Of a stretch of 28,195 nt of DNA, positions 14,752-22,414 are shown one piece after another; the first letter of the stretch is position 1, and the number at the start of each line of letters is the position of its first letter. The stretch covers positions 1-28,195 of the forward strand of contig CAYQTL010000069.1 in assembly GCA_964420405.1 (NCBI GenBank), in the 5' to 3' direction. The notes under the pieces were generated by a model. That model was not told the DNA's origin, made no database searches, and saw nothing but the letters and a program-made list of their open reading frames with translations. The translations under genes were made by a program, and so were the position numbers. The stretch comes from CAYQTL01 sp964420405. Lineage in GTDB: Bacteria > Acidobacteriota > Thermoanaerobaculia > Thermoanaerobaculales > Sulfomarinibacteraceae.

Positions 14752-16125
14752 ATGAAGTCGATCTCGCGGTTCATGGTGGCTTTCGTGTTGGCGCCCTCGC
14801 TGGCGGCGGCCGCCTCGCTGCGGCTCGAGCCGCGCGTCGTCGCTCCGGGCGTCGAGCTCGAGATCACGTTCACGGCCGACCGGGTGCTGCCCGACGAGGC
14901 GTGGATCGCGATCGTTCCCGCCGACGCGCCGCACGGGAACGGCGCGGTGGTCGACGAGCACGACGTCGACTACGCCTACGTCGGCGGGTCCGATGCGGAC
15001 GCCGTGTCCCTGCGGGCGCCGGGCTCGCCGGGCCGATACGAGCTGCGGCTGCTGGACGGCACCGACGAGCGGGGCCGGGAGCTGGCAGTCCTCGCCTTCG
15101 AGGTGCGGCGGGCCGACGCGGCGGAGGCGTCGATGCGGCTCGGGCGGACCACCCTGGCGCCGGACGAGACCTTCGAGGTGGTCTTCAGGGCGCCCGCCGG
15201 GCTGCCGGACACCGCATGGGTCGGCGTCGTGCCGTCGGAGGTTCCCCATGGCAGCAGCGCGGTCAACGACGAGCACGACGTGGACTACCAGTACCTCGGG
15301 GGCGACGCCGCCGGCACCCTCGAGTTCCGGGCGCCGGCCCGGACCGGGAGCTGGGACCTGCGCATGCACGACACCGTCGACGAGGGCGTCGAGATCGCCT
15401 CGGTGACGTTCGAGGTGCGGCATCCCGACGCGAGCGGCGCCTCGCTCCGGCTCGACCGGACGACCGTCGCCGCCGGGGATCTGCTCCGGGTCCGTTTCAC
15501 CGCCCCGGCCACCTTCTCCGACACCGCCTGGGTCGGCATCGTGCCGTCGACCGTGCCCCATGGGGACGAGGAGCGCAACGACCGCGAGAACCTGGGCTGG
15601 GACTTCCTCCACCAGGAGACGTCCGGCACCCTCGAGCTGCACGCCCCGACCGAGCCCGGCGCCTACGACCTGCGGATGCACGACGCCGACGCTGGCGGCC
15701 GCGAGGTGGCGTCGGCGTCGTTCACGGTGACCGCCGGGATGGACGCGGGCGAGCTGGCGGTCCGGCTCGAGCGCGACGGATCCCTCGCGTTGTACGGGAT
15801 CCGGTTCGCGACCGACTCCGCCGAGATCACGACCGAGTCCGCGACGGTGCTCGAGCAGGTCGGCGAGCTGCTCCGGCGACAGCCGGAGCTCGCGCTGAGG
15901 ATCGAGGGCCACACCGACTCCACCGGAAACCCGGACCACAACCTGCGCCTGTCCGAGCTCCGGGCGGCCAGCGTGAAGGCCTACCTGGTCGCCACATTCG
16001 CGGTCGGGCCCGACAGGCTCGAGACCGCCGGACACGGCGCCGGGCGCCCCGTCGCCGACAACGCCACCGCCGCCGGCCGCGCCCTCAACCGCCGCGTCGA
16101 GCTCGTGAGGCTCGATCCGAGCTAG
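14752..16125 (+). CDS. Periplasmic OmpA-family protein with three Ig-like repeats
   Basis: A 457-residue exported protein. A signal peptide (FMVAFVLAPSLAAA) is followed by three tandem repeats of about 100 residues starting near 22, 127 and 230. Each has the core 'D.AWVGIVPS.VPHG', an 'ND.EH' turn, 'GTLE.RAP' and 'YDLRMHD', ending in a beta strand, and each is probably an Ig-like beta sandwich. Residues about 348-453 are an OmpA-type peptidoglycan-binding domain: IRFATDSAEIT, IEGHTDSTGN, LRLSELRAASVKAYL and the terminal ALNRRVELVRL carrying the conserved arginine. No beta-barrel is present, so the protein is likely anchored to peptidoglycan by its C-terminus and displays the repeats in the periplasm. 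Its stop codon falls inside the left end of the palindrome at 16120-16291. Confidence 0.88.
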   Translation: MKSISRFMVAFVLAPSLAAAASLRLEPRVVAPGVELEITFTADRVLPDEAWIAIVPADAPHGNGAVVDEHDVDYAYVGGSDADAVSLRAPGSPGRYELRLLDGTDERGRELAVLAFEVRRADAAEASMRLGRTTLAPDETFEVVFRAPAGLPDTAWVGVVPSEVPHGSSAVNDEHDVDYQYLGGDAAGTLEFRAPARTGSWDLRMHDTVDEGVEIASVTFEVRHPDASGASLRLDRTTVAAGDLLRVRFTAPATFSDTAWVGIVPSTVPHGDEERNDRENLGWDFLHQETSGTLELHAPTEPGAYDLRMHDADAGGREVASASFTVTAGMDAGELAVRLERDGSLALYGIRFATDSAEITTESATVLEQVGELLRRQPELALRIEGHTDSTGNPDHNLRLSELRAASVKAYLVATFAVGPDRLETAGHGAGRPVADNATAAGRALNRRVELVRLDPS

Positions 16126-16291
16126 GAGGGCGTAGGGCATAGACTGACGGCGCCTTTCGGGCGTCGTGAGCGCCCGTTTCCGGCGGATTCTCGGCCCGTA
16201 CTCAGAGTACTGCGCCTCGAATCCGCCGAAAACGGGCATCTCACGACGCTCCGAAATCCATCCGCCATCTATGCCCTACGACCTCCTAGCT
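16120..16291. repeat. 172-bp imperfect palindrome (hairpin-forming intergenic element)
   Basis: The outer arms, 16120-16143 and 16268-16291, are reverse complements over 24 bases with one mismatch (AGCTAGGAGG-n-CGTAGGGCATAGA). The inner arms also match well (for example CGTCGTGAG, GCCCGTTT and CGGCGGATTC on the left, with their complements on the right) with small indels. The centre is GTACTC-A-GAGTAC (16198-16210). The element could fold into one long hairpin. It resembles a MITE or a large REP/BIME-type unit rather than a simple terminator. From 16292 to 16483 I see only the Shine-Dalgarno of the next gene. Confidence 0.85.
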
Positions 16292-16483
16292 CCCCAGCGC
16301 CGGCGGCGAGGCCGGGGCGGACGCCGGGTCGTCTCTTCGTCGGCTTCCCTGAGACTCCTCAACGCGATCTTCACCGTGATGTGGCGACATTGCCGGCACA
16401 CGGCCTCGGGGAGCGGTTGCGGTCGTCGTGTGCGGTCGGGCCGCGGTCCGGGTCCAGCTCAACGATCGAGAAGGAGGAGCGAG

Positions 16484-17143
16484 ATGAAGCGTGCTGTGAC
16501 GAGTGTCGGCGGAGTACGGATCGTGGTCGTGTGCCTGCTGGCGCTGGTGGTGCCGTGCGCGGCGGTCTCCGGCTTCCAGCTGGAGGTCACCGAGACATGG
16601 TCCGGCCAGGACGGGACCGACCTCACTGAGGACTGGTTCGAGATCACCAACAAGGGTGCGACGGCGTGGCAGTCGGCGGTGGACGGCGGGCTGTACTACG
16701 ACGACGAGTCGCAGGACCCCGCGGCCGCCGACCCGATCGAGGGGATCACGGCCATCGCTCCCGGCGAGGTGGTCGTCGTTGTGATCGGCGGAGCCTCGGA
16801 CGTGACGACGTTCACCACCGTCTGGGGTCCTGACATCGACCTCACCGGGGTCCAGGTCGGCTCCACCGACGGCGCCGGTCTCGGCCAGGGAGGCGACGGA
16901 GTGGCGATCTGGGTCGGCGATCCGACCGTGAACCCGGTCGTGGATTTCGGCACGTACCCGGACGGAATCCCGTCGGGCGTGTCGTACGACCTCGACCTGG
17001 GGGCGGCGTCGACTGTCGGCAACGCCTCGGGCGCGGTCCAGACCACCGCGACCGCCGGCACCAGCGGCACCGAGCCGGCGATCGGGTCGCCCGGTCAGAA
17101 CTCCATCGTTCCCGTCGAGCTGCAGTCGTTCTCGATCCAGTAG
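16484..17143 (+). CDS. Secreted lamin-tail (LTD)-domain protein
   Basis: A 219-residue protein beginning at ATG 16484, which has an AAGGAGGAG Shine-Dalgarno at the right distance; longer upstream frames run through the palindrome and are not used. A signal peptide (VVVCLLALVVPCAAVSG) precedes a beta-rich domain with QLEVTETWSGQDGTD, DWFEITNKGATAW and later WVGDPTVNPVVDF and PDGIPSGVSYDLDLG. The 'EI.E.W.G..G.D...DWFEI.N.G' layout is that of bacterial lamin-tail domains, which occur in exported proteins. The very C-terminus, VPVELQSFSIQ, matches a short tail I have seen on other secreted proteins of related bacteria and may be an anchoring or sorting tag. The function is unknown. Confidence 0.8.
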   Translation: MKRAVTSVGGVRIVVVCLLALVVPCAAVSGFQLEVTETWSGQDGTDLTEDWFEITNKGATAWQSAVDGGLYYDDESQDPAAADPIEGITAIAPGEVVVVVIGGASDVTTFTTVWGPDIDLTGVQVGSTDGAGLGQGGDGVAIWVGDPTVNPVVDFGTYPDGIPSGVSYDLDLGAASTVGNASGAVQTTATAGTSGTEPAIGSPGQNSIVPVELQSFSIQ

Positions 17144-17163
17144 GGTCCCGGCAGTATCGTGGT

Positions 17164-17190
17164 CCCCCGCCGGTGGTGCGCCGGCGGGGG
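17164..17190. terminator. Perfect 10-bp GC stem-loop between convergent genes
   Basis: CCCCCGCCGG (17164-17173) and CCGGCGGGGG (17181-17190) form a perfect stem with a 7-base loop. It lies between the ends of the convergent LTD-protein and choice-of-anchor genes, with no U-tract. It is probably a bidirectional terminator or a 3' protective hairpin. Confidence 0.65.
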
Positions 17191-17203
17191 ACGGGCGGTC
17201 GCC

Positions 17204-18877
17204 TCAGGGCACGACGGCCTCCGACCATCGGCTCGTGTCGGCGCCCTCGAAGCCGCCGGCGAACAGGCCGTCGGCGTGGATCCGCAGCACCGCCAGGGTG
17301 CCGCTCTCCTCGTTGGTGACCAGCAGCAGGGGCTCGTCCAGCGGGCTGTCTGTCGCCGGCACGAAGGCGACGCCCTCCGGAGCCCGGTCGGCCGTCGCCG
17401 ACGGCTCGTAGGCACGGAACACCGGGGCCGACGGGGTGGCCACGTCGTAGGCCATCACCCCCCCGATCCGCTCGAGCCCGATGAACGCGTAGTCGACGCC
17501 GCCGACGCGGCCCACCGTGATCGCCTCCGGCTCGGGCCCCTTGTTGTCGGAGCGGTCGTCGAAGGTGGCGGGCGTCCCCTCGGAGTTGAAGATCGCCGGC
17601 ACACGGGTGGCGGTGATCTGCTCGAGGTCATCCGCGCTGTCGAAGAGCAGCGACCCGTCGTCGCCGCTCCAGACCGAGAACGACCGTGCGCCATAGCAGT
17701 AGAGCACCTCGTAGTCGCCGTCCGCGCCGTCATCGCCGAGGGTGGTGGTGATGCGCAGCCGTCCCAGGTTGGCGTCCTGCTGGAGGGACGCGGCGTCCGG
17801 GAAGACGACCGGGTCCAGCAGGAGGTCGTCGACCCGCTCCTCCTCGGAGAACCCGCCGTAGTCACGGGCGTCGCCCTCGTTGGCGGTGAGCACGTACGTG
17901 GCGCCACCCGAGGTGAGCACGGCCACCGCGTCGGGCTGGTACATTCCCCGCACCGGCCACGTGGTGATCGTGATGCCGCCGTCCCGGTCGCTGGCGTCGA
18001 GCGGGTTCGCCGCCAGCGAGTGGTCCTTGAACCCGAGCGCGTCGATCCGGATCACCGTCGCCAGGGCCACGTCGATCACGGCGACCGCGTTGTTCTCCTG
18101 GAGCGTCACCCAGGCGGTCGCACCGTCGGCCGAGACCGCGATGTACTCGGGCTCGAGGTCCTCGGCGACCGTCGCGCCGGGGCCGAATACGCGGACGTCC
18201 GCCGGGAGCTCGCCCTCGCGGGGGCCGCCGGCGTTGAAGTCGGTGAATCCGATCGTGGTGACGGAGGCAGAGGGCACCCCGCCCGACAGGTCGACGATGC
18301 TGACGGACCCCTCAGGGTCGACGGTGTACGCGTCGTTCGGCTGTCCCTCGTTGGCGACCAGGATCCGGCTGCCGTCGGGGGTGAAGGTGAGCATGTCGGG
18401 CAGGGCCCCGACCGTGACCTCCCCGAGGTACGAGCCATCGGTGTCGAGCAGCACCACCTGTCCGGGATCGTGCTCCGGGACGGCCGGCACCGCGACCGCG
18501 ACCACGCCAGCGGCCGTGGCGACGCTGGTGGGACCACTCCCCCACGGCGTCACGTCGACGGACGTCACCAGCGACGGCGAGTACGGGTCGGCGAGATCGA
18601 CCACGTCCACCCGGGTGTGGCGGCCGTTGGTCACGAACGCCCGTCTGGTGGCCGGGTCGTAGGCGACGATCTCGGCGGCGGCGGAGCCCGCACCGACGCC
18701 GTACCGGCCGATCGGTTCGAGCGCGAGCGACCCGGCGATCGCACGAGGAGCGATCGCCGAGGTGGCGGCCACCACGACCGCCGCGCTGCAGTGGACGAGG
18801 CGCCGTAGGGTCCGGGTCCAGGGTGCTGTGATGCGGTCATTCGCGGTGCTCTCAGGACTGCGACTCGCGTGCAACAT
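17204..18877 (-). CDS. Secreted choice-of-anchor I (beta-propeller, PhoX-like) protein
   Basis: A 557-residue exported protein. The N-terminus has a basic region and the hydrophobic segment AAVVVAATSAIAPRAIAG as signal peptide. The body is a beta-propeller of the choice-of-anchor I family, with FVTNGRHTRVDVVDLADP, VANEGQPNDAYTVDPEGSVS, ADVRVFGPGATVAEDLEPEY, VTLQENNAVAVID, VLTANEGDARDYGGF and FDDRSDNKGPEPEAITVGRV. The family includes proteins annotated as alkaline-phosphatase-like, but I cannot see catalytic evidence here. The last residues (LFAGGFEGADTSRWSEAVVP) match the recurring 'F..GFE.GDTS.WS..VP' tail of secreted proteins in this group. Start ATG 18877 is set by an AGGAGG six bases upstream. 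It follows the redox operon by 85 bases on the same strand and may be read through from it. Confidence 0.88.
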   Translation of the reverse strand: MLHASRSPESTANDRITAPWTRTLRRLVHCSAAVVVAATSAIAPRAIAGSLALEPIGRYGVGAGSAAAEIVAYDPATRRAFVTNGRHTRVDVVDLADPYSPSLVTSVDVTPWGSGPTSVATAAGVVAVAVPAVPEHDPGQVVLLDTDGSYLGEVTVGALPDMLTFTPDGSRILVANEGQPNDAYTVDPEGSVSIVDLSGGVPSASVTTIGFTDFNAGGPREGELPADVRVFGPGATVAEDLEPEYIAVSADGATAWVTLQENNAVAVIDVALATVIRIDALGFKDHSLAANPLDASDRDGGITITTWPVRGMYQPDAVAVLTSGGATYVLTANEGDARDYGGFSEEERVDDLLLDPVVFPDAASLQQDANLGRLRITTTLGDDGADGDYEVLYCYGARSFSVWSGDDGSLLFDSADDLEQITATRVPAIFNSEGTPATFDDRSDNKGPEPEAITVGRVGGVDYAFIGLERIGGVMAYDVATPSAPVFRAYEPSATADRAPEGVAFVPATDSPLDEPLLLVTNEESGTLAVLRIHADGLFAGGFEGADTSRWSEAVVP

Positions 18878-18962
18878 CCGACCTCCTCCTGCCGCTCCCG
18901 CCCACGGTCGAGGGAACGCGCTCCGCCCGCGCACGGCGCGAGGACGGGCGTTTCGGTCGATC

Positions 18963-20897
18963 CTAGCTGCGGGCCGTGAAGCTGCTGTTGTCGAGGAGGC
19001 GCCGCGGCGGCCGGTCGAGGTCGTCGTGGGGGTGGCAGTGGCGGCACTCGCCGAGCTCCGGGCGGTCGCGGAGGGCCGCCTCGCGCCGGTGGCAGGGCAC
19101 GCAGTGCTCGTGGAAGGCCGCGCGGTAGGCGGGCGCCGCCTGCAGATCGTCCGGGGGTTCGAAGTGTGGCGACGGCGCCATGTCGTCGCGGTGGCACTCG
19201 AGGCACGGCTTGACGTCGACCGCGCTCTCCGGGCGCTGCCCGCGGTGGCAGGAGCCGCAGGTCCGGTTCGCGGGCCGCGGTCCGGCCAGCCGCTCCTTCG
19301 CGGCGACGGCGGCGAGGTGCGCCTGGTGGTCGAACAGGTCGGTGCCGGCGTGCATCCGGCGGTGGCAGCGGGAGCACGGGGTGGCGTGGTCTCCGGGCAG
19401 GTTCAGGTGGTGGCAGCGCGCGCAGGAGGCCTCCTCGCCGAGCCGGCGGCGGTGCTCCTGGTGCGGGAAGTCGACGGCCACGGCGTCGTCGTCGCCGTCG
19501 ATGCGCAGCACGGTGCGCTGGCCGTCGACGGCGAGGGGAGGGCGCACGCGCGCCGACAGGACCGCGTCGTGGTCGCGGTACGGCGGGTAGAGCGCGACCC
19601 ACGCCACGGGGACCGCGAGCACGGCCATCAGCGACACCCGGTCGAGGCGGTCGCGAAGCGCTCCCCGCCACACGCCCGACAGGCGGTCGAACGAGGGCTG
19701 GAACCGGCTCCGTCGGGCGCTCCGCTCCGCCCAGCGGTCGTCGAACACCGGAAACGCCTCGGCGACGCCCAGCAGGACCAGGCCTGCCGCGGCGATCACA
19801 CCGAGGCCGATCGCCCACTCGGCGAGGGAGGGGAGGTACATCCTCCCGGCGTCGCGGAGGTAGCCGAAGATGCCCACGTTGAGCCGGTTGAGCACCAGCC
19901 CGGCGGTCGCGACTCCGGCCGCGGCGGCGATGCCGCCGGCGGACCGGCGAACCCGCGGGATCAGCATCAGGGCCACCGGGAGCGCGCCGGCGAGGGTGAC
20001 CTCGGCGAGCCACAGCAGGCTCTCCCACGAGCCCCCGAGCAGCAGCCGCCACGAGCCGGTGCGCGCCACGTCCGCGATCTTCATGACGAGGAACAGCGCG
20101 AGCACGCCGGCCGCGATCGAGGCGAGGGTCCGCAGCTGGCCAAGCCGGGCCGGCTCGATCCCGGTGACGGGCGCCGGCGCGATGCCGCGGGGGGGCTGGC
20201 CACCCATCGTCTCCGGCTCGTACAGCCGCGACCACCCCCACGTCATGAGCACCACCACCATCATCCCGGCACCCATCGCCGAGACGATGAACAGCACCGG
20301 CAGCCAGCCGGTGTACCAGAGCGGGTGGAGGCGCTGCGGCGTGACCAGGAACAGTGAGCCGAGGGAGGTGTGGTGCAGCGAGGACAGCGTGATCCCGAGG
20401 ATCACCAGCACCGGGGCCGCCCGGTGGAGGGCGCGCACCACCCGTCGCCAGCGGGGATGTCGCGCGAGGATCGTCGGCGTCAGCTCGACGATGGTGATCG
20501 TGAAGTAGGTGGCGACGCACAGCGCCACCTCGAAGAGGAACGAGTGGGGGTTCCACATCACGAAGGGGTGCCAGATGCGGTGCGGCAGGCCGATGTCGAG
20601 CATCAACGCGAGCACCGACGAGCCATAGCCGAGGAACGCCACCAGGATGGCGGGCGTCACCAGCGGCCGGAGTCGCTCGACTCCGAGCACGTAGACCAGC
20701 AGCCCGACGGTGAAGCCGCCGGTGGCGAGGGCCACGCCGGCGACCATGTTGAGGATCTTCCACAGCCCCCACGGAACCGTGTCGTCCAGGTTGGTGGTCG
20801 CGCCGAGACCGAACGCCAGCCGGAAGCCGATCGCGACGACGCCGATCAGCACCAGGATCCACAGCAGGTCCTTGAGACGACGACCCGGGTCATCCAC
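18963..20897 (-). CDS. NrfD/DsrP-like quinone-interacting membrane subunit fused to a six-heme cytochrome c
   Basis: A 644-residue fusion. Residues 1-385 contain about ten membrane helices of the NrfD/PsrC/HmcC type (for example VPWGLWKILNMVAGVALATG, MWNPHSFLFEVALCVATYF and ITLSSLHHTSLGSLFLV, which are DsrP/HmcC-like). An extra helix (about 421-438) leads into a soluble domain with six CxxCH heme-binding motifs: CARCH (492), CSRCH (508), CGSCH (547), CLECH (565), CVPCH (599) and CRHCH (618). FPHQEH and FDHQAHL are typical cytochrome c3-family heme ligands. The cytochrome should lie in the periplasm and exchange electrons with the membrane domain and quinones. In Hmc and Dsr complexes the NrfD-like protein and the multiheme cytochrome are separate genes. 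Last gene of a four-gene operon, overlapping the ferredoxin gene by 8 bases. Confidence 0.92.
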   Translation of the reverse strand: MDDPGRRLKDLLWILVLIGVVAIGFRLAFGLGATTNLDDTVPWGLWKILNMVAGVALATGGFTVGLLVYVLGVERLRPLVTPAILVAFLGYGSSVLALMLDIGLPHRIWHPFVMWNPHSFLFEVALCVATYFTITIVELTPTILARHPRWRRVVRALHRAAPVLVILGITLSSLHHTSLGSLFLVTPQRLHPLWYTGWLPVLFIVSAMGAGMMVVVLMTWGWSRLYEPETMGGQPPRGIAPAPVTGIEPARLGQLRTLASIAAGVLALFLVMKIADVARTGSWRLLLGGSWESLLWLAEVTLAGALPVALMLIPRVRRSAGGIAAAAGVATAGLVLNRLNVGIFGYLRDAGRMYLPSLAEWAIGLGVIAAAGLVLLGVAEAFPVFDDRWAERSARRSRFQPSFDRLSGVWRGALRDRLDRVSLMAVLAVPVAWVALYPPYRDHDAVLSARVRPPLAVDGQRTVLRIDGDDDAVAVDFPHQEHRRRLGEEASCARCHHLNLPGDHATPCSRCHRRMHAGTDLFDHQAHLAAVAAKERLAGPRPANRTCGSCHRGQRPESAVDVKPCLECHRDDMAPSPHFEPPDDLQAAPAYRAAFHEHCVPCHRREAALRDRPELGECRHCHPHDDLDRPPRRLLDNSSFTARS

Positions 20898-21687
20898 GGT
20901 GGCCTCCCTCGCCGCTGTCGTCCGGGCGTCCCATCAGGCGCCGGCGGCGCGCGACGACCCAGCTCATGCCGGACATGACCGCGGCCACCGACACGGCAAC
21001 GTGCGGCGTCGCGTGGATGACCGGCTCGGTGATCGAGGGGATCGAGCGCGTCGTTCCCCGGTCGAGGCCGATCGGTGCGAGGTCGACGCCGGAGATGTAC
21101 AGCACCGAGGTGCCGCCCCACTCCAGCTCGCCCCAGACATGGTCGAGGTAGCGGTCCGGCTCGGCGCGCACCCGGGCGCGGGCGGTGGTGAGCATCCGCT
21201 CCCGCGGGCCGAGCTCGAGCGCCTGATGGGGGCACGCCTCGACGCACGCCGGCGCGGTGCCGTCCCGGAGACGGTCGTGGCACAAGGTGCACTTCCGCAT
21301 GAACGGGATCCGCTCGTCCCACTCGTAGCGGGGCACGTGCATCGGGCAGGCGAGCATGCAGTAGCGGCAGCCGATGCACATCCCCTGGTCGTAGACCACC
21401 GCCCCCTCCGGGGTGGTGCGCAGGCCGCCGACGAGGCACGCCGCGACGCATGACGGCTCGAGGCAGTGCAGGCAGCTCCTGCGGGCCCACCCGCCGCCCT
21501 CGAGCGCCACGACCGTGCACAGCCGGTCTGCCGACAGGCCGCCCGGCGCGACCGCCCCGTCGCGGTCGGCGGCGGCCGGGTCGAGCCCGTTGGCCTCGAC
21601 GCACGCCTCGACGCACCGCTCGCAGCCGGTGCATCGGGTGACGTCGACGAGCAGGGCGAGCCGGCGCGATACCGGGGCGGCGCTCAT
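20890..21687 (-). CDS. Four-[4Fe-4S] ferredoxin subunit with C-terminal membrane anchor (HmcB/DsrO/HybA-like)
   Basis: A 265-residue electron-transfer subunit. Sixteen cysteines are arranged for four [4Fe-4S] clusters: C19-C22-C25-C29, C72-C75-C80-C84, C104-C107-C110-C114 and C133-C136-C148-C152. The motifs CTGCERCVEAC, CIGCRYCMLACP and CTLCHDR are those of the NrfC/HybA/DsrO family. The C-terminus has one membrane helix (about 228-246) followed by a basic tail. The N-terminus runs directly into the first cluster and has no Tat signal, unlike DsrO and HybA, which are exported. The clusters may therefore face the cytoplasm, an inference that needs topology data. The start overlaps the previous gene's stop (ATGA). 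Confidence 0.93.
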   Translation of the reverse strand: MSAAPVSRRLALLVDVTRCTGCERCVEACVEANGLDPAAADRDGAVAPGGLSADRLCTVVALEGGGWARRSCLHCLEPSCVAACLVGGLRTTPEGAVVYDQGMCIGCRYCMLACPMHVPRYEWDERIPFMRKCTLCHDRLRDGTAPACVEACPHQALELGPRERMLTTARARVRAEPDRYLDHVWGELEWGGTSVLYISGVDLAPIGLDRGTTRSIPSITEPVIHATPHVAVSVAAVMSGMSWVVARRRRLMGRPDDSGEGGHRG

Positions 21688-22379
21688 ACCCTCACCTCCT
21701 CGCCCCACAGGGCGCGCGCCACCTCGTCGCCCGCGCCGGGTCGGAGCTGCCAGTAGACCTGCGACAGCCGCTCGAAGGGGAACAGCACCACGTGGGACAG
21801 CTTGCTGAACGGGACGACGACGAACAGCAGCTCGCCGCTGAGCACGTGCAGCAGCATCATCGCCGTCCACGGCGCGGGGTTCGACGCCGGGTGGGCGGCG
21901 AGGTAGCCGGTCACCATCGGCAGCAGCACGACGACCATCACCAGGTAGTCGCCCGGCCGGGACAGCGAGCGGGAACGGGGGACCGCGAGCCGGAAGCCGA
22001 GCAGCGCGAGCCCTGCGGCGATCGCCGCCAGCGTCAGCGCGTCGGCCGCGGCGGCCGGCAGCTCGGGCAGGTCGACGCCGAGCCAGCGCTCCCACAGGGC
22101 GACGTGGTCGGCGAGGAGCAGCGGCACCAGCACCGCTCCGAGGTGGAACAGGATCGACACCACCGACATCACGACCGCGCCGCGGACCAGGTGCCGGACC
22201 GGCAGCGCCCAGCTGACCGTGTCCGCCAGCATCAGCCGCCACCGGGCGCCGCGCAGGAGATGACGGTGCCGAACGAGCTGCACCACCTGCAGCAGGAGGT
22301 GGCGGCCGAGGCCGAGGACCATGACCAGGAAGGTCACCGCGAACAACGGGCCCCGTGCGATCTCGAGCCAGTGCTCCAT
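21684..22379 (-). CDS. NarI/DsrM-like membrane cytochrome b subunit
   Basis: A 231-residue integral membrane protein with five predicted helices (about 11-31, 65-89, 112-133, 145-162 and 172-196). Histidines in or near the membrane (H63, H79 in SILFHLGAVL, H178 in MMLLHVLSGE and H196 in SKLSHVVLFPF) are candidate ligands for two hemes b, as in NarI, DsrM and HmcE. SKLSHVVLFPF is a strong family signature. It should pass electrons between menaquinol and the cytoplasmic HdrD-like subunit. ATG 22379 is preceded by a GGAGG sequence. It lies 35 bases after the HdrD-like gene and overlaps the ferredoxin gene by four bases. It is about 100 residues shorter than DsrM. Confidence 0.9.
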   Translation of the reverse strand: MEHWLEIARGPLFAVTFLVMVLGLGRHLLLQVVQLVRHRHLLRGARWRLMLADTVSWALPVRHLVRGAVVMSVVSILFHLGAVLVPLLLADHVALWERWLGVDLPELPAAAADALTLAAIAAGLALLGFRLAVPRSRSLSRPGDYLVMVVVLLPMVTGYLAAHPASNPAPWTAMMLLHVLSGELLFVVVPFSKLSHVVLFPFERLSQVYWQLRPGAGDEVARALWGEEVRV

Positions 22380-22414
22380 CTCCGCCTCCTTTCCCGTCAC
22401 CCCGCCTGCCCGCC

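Noticed and set aside
14583..16239. Long open frames on both strands overlapping the OmpA-type gene, and similar frames over the kinase genes
   Set aside because: They are low-complexity Arg/Gly/Pro/Ala products of the GC-rich codon pattern, without domain signatures or Shine-Dalgarno sequences.
16120..16291. Coding peptides on both strands of the palindrome (both containing YSEY)
   Set aside because: The resemblance of the two peptides follows from the palindromic DNA itself and does not indicate genes.
16390..16412. Possible sigma-54 promoter (TGGCGACATTGCC) before the LTD protein
   Set aside because: The GG to GC distance is seven bases instead of ten.
18924..18950. CGCCCG/CGGGCG inverted repeat after the redox operon as a terminator
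   Set aside because: The stem is only six base pairs with a 15-base loop and no U-tract; read-through to the downstream gene cannot be excluded.
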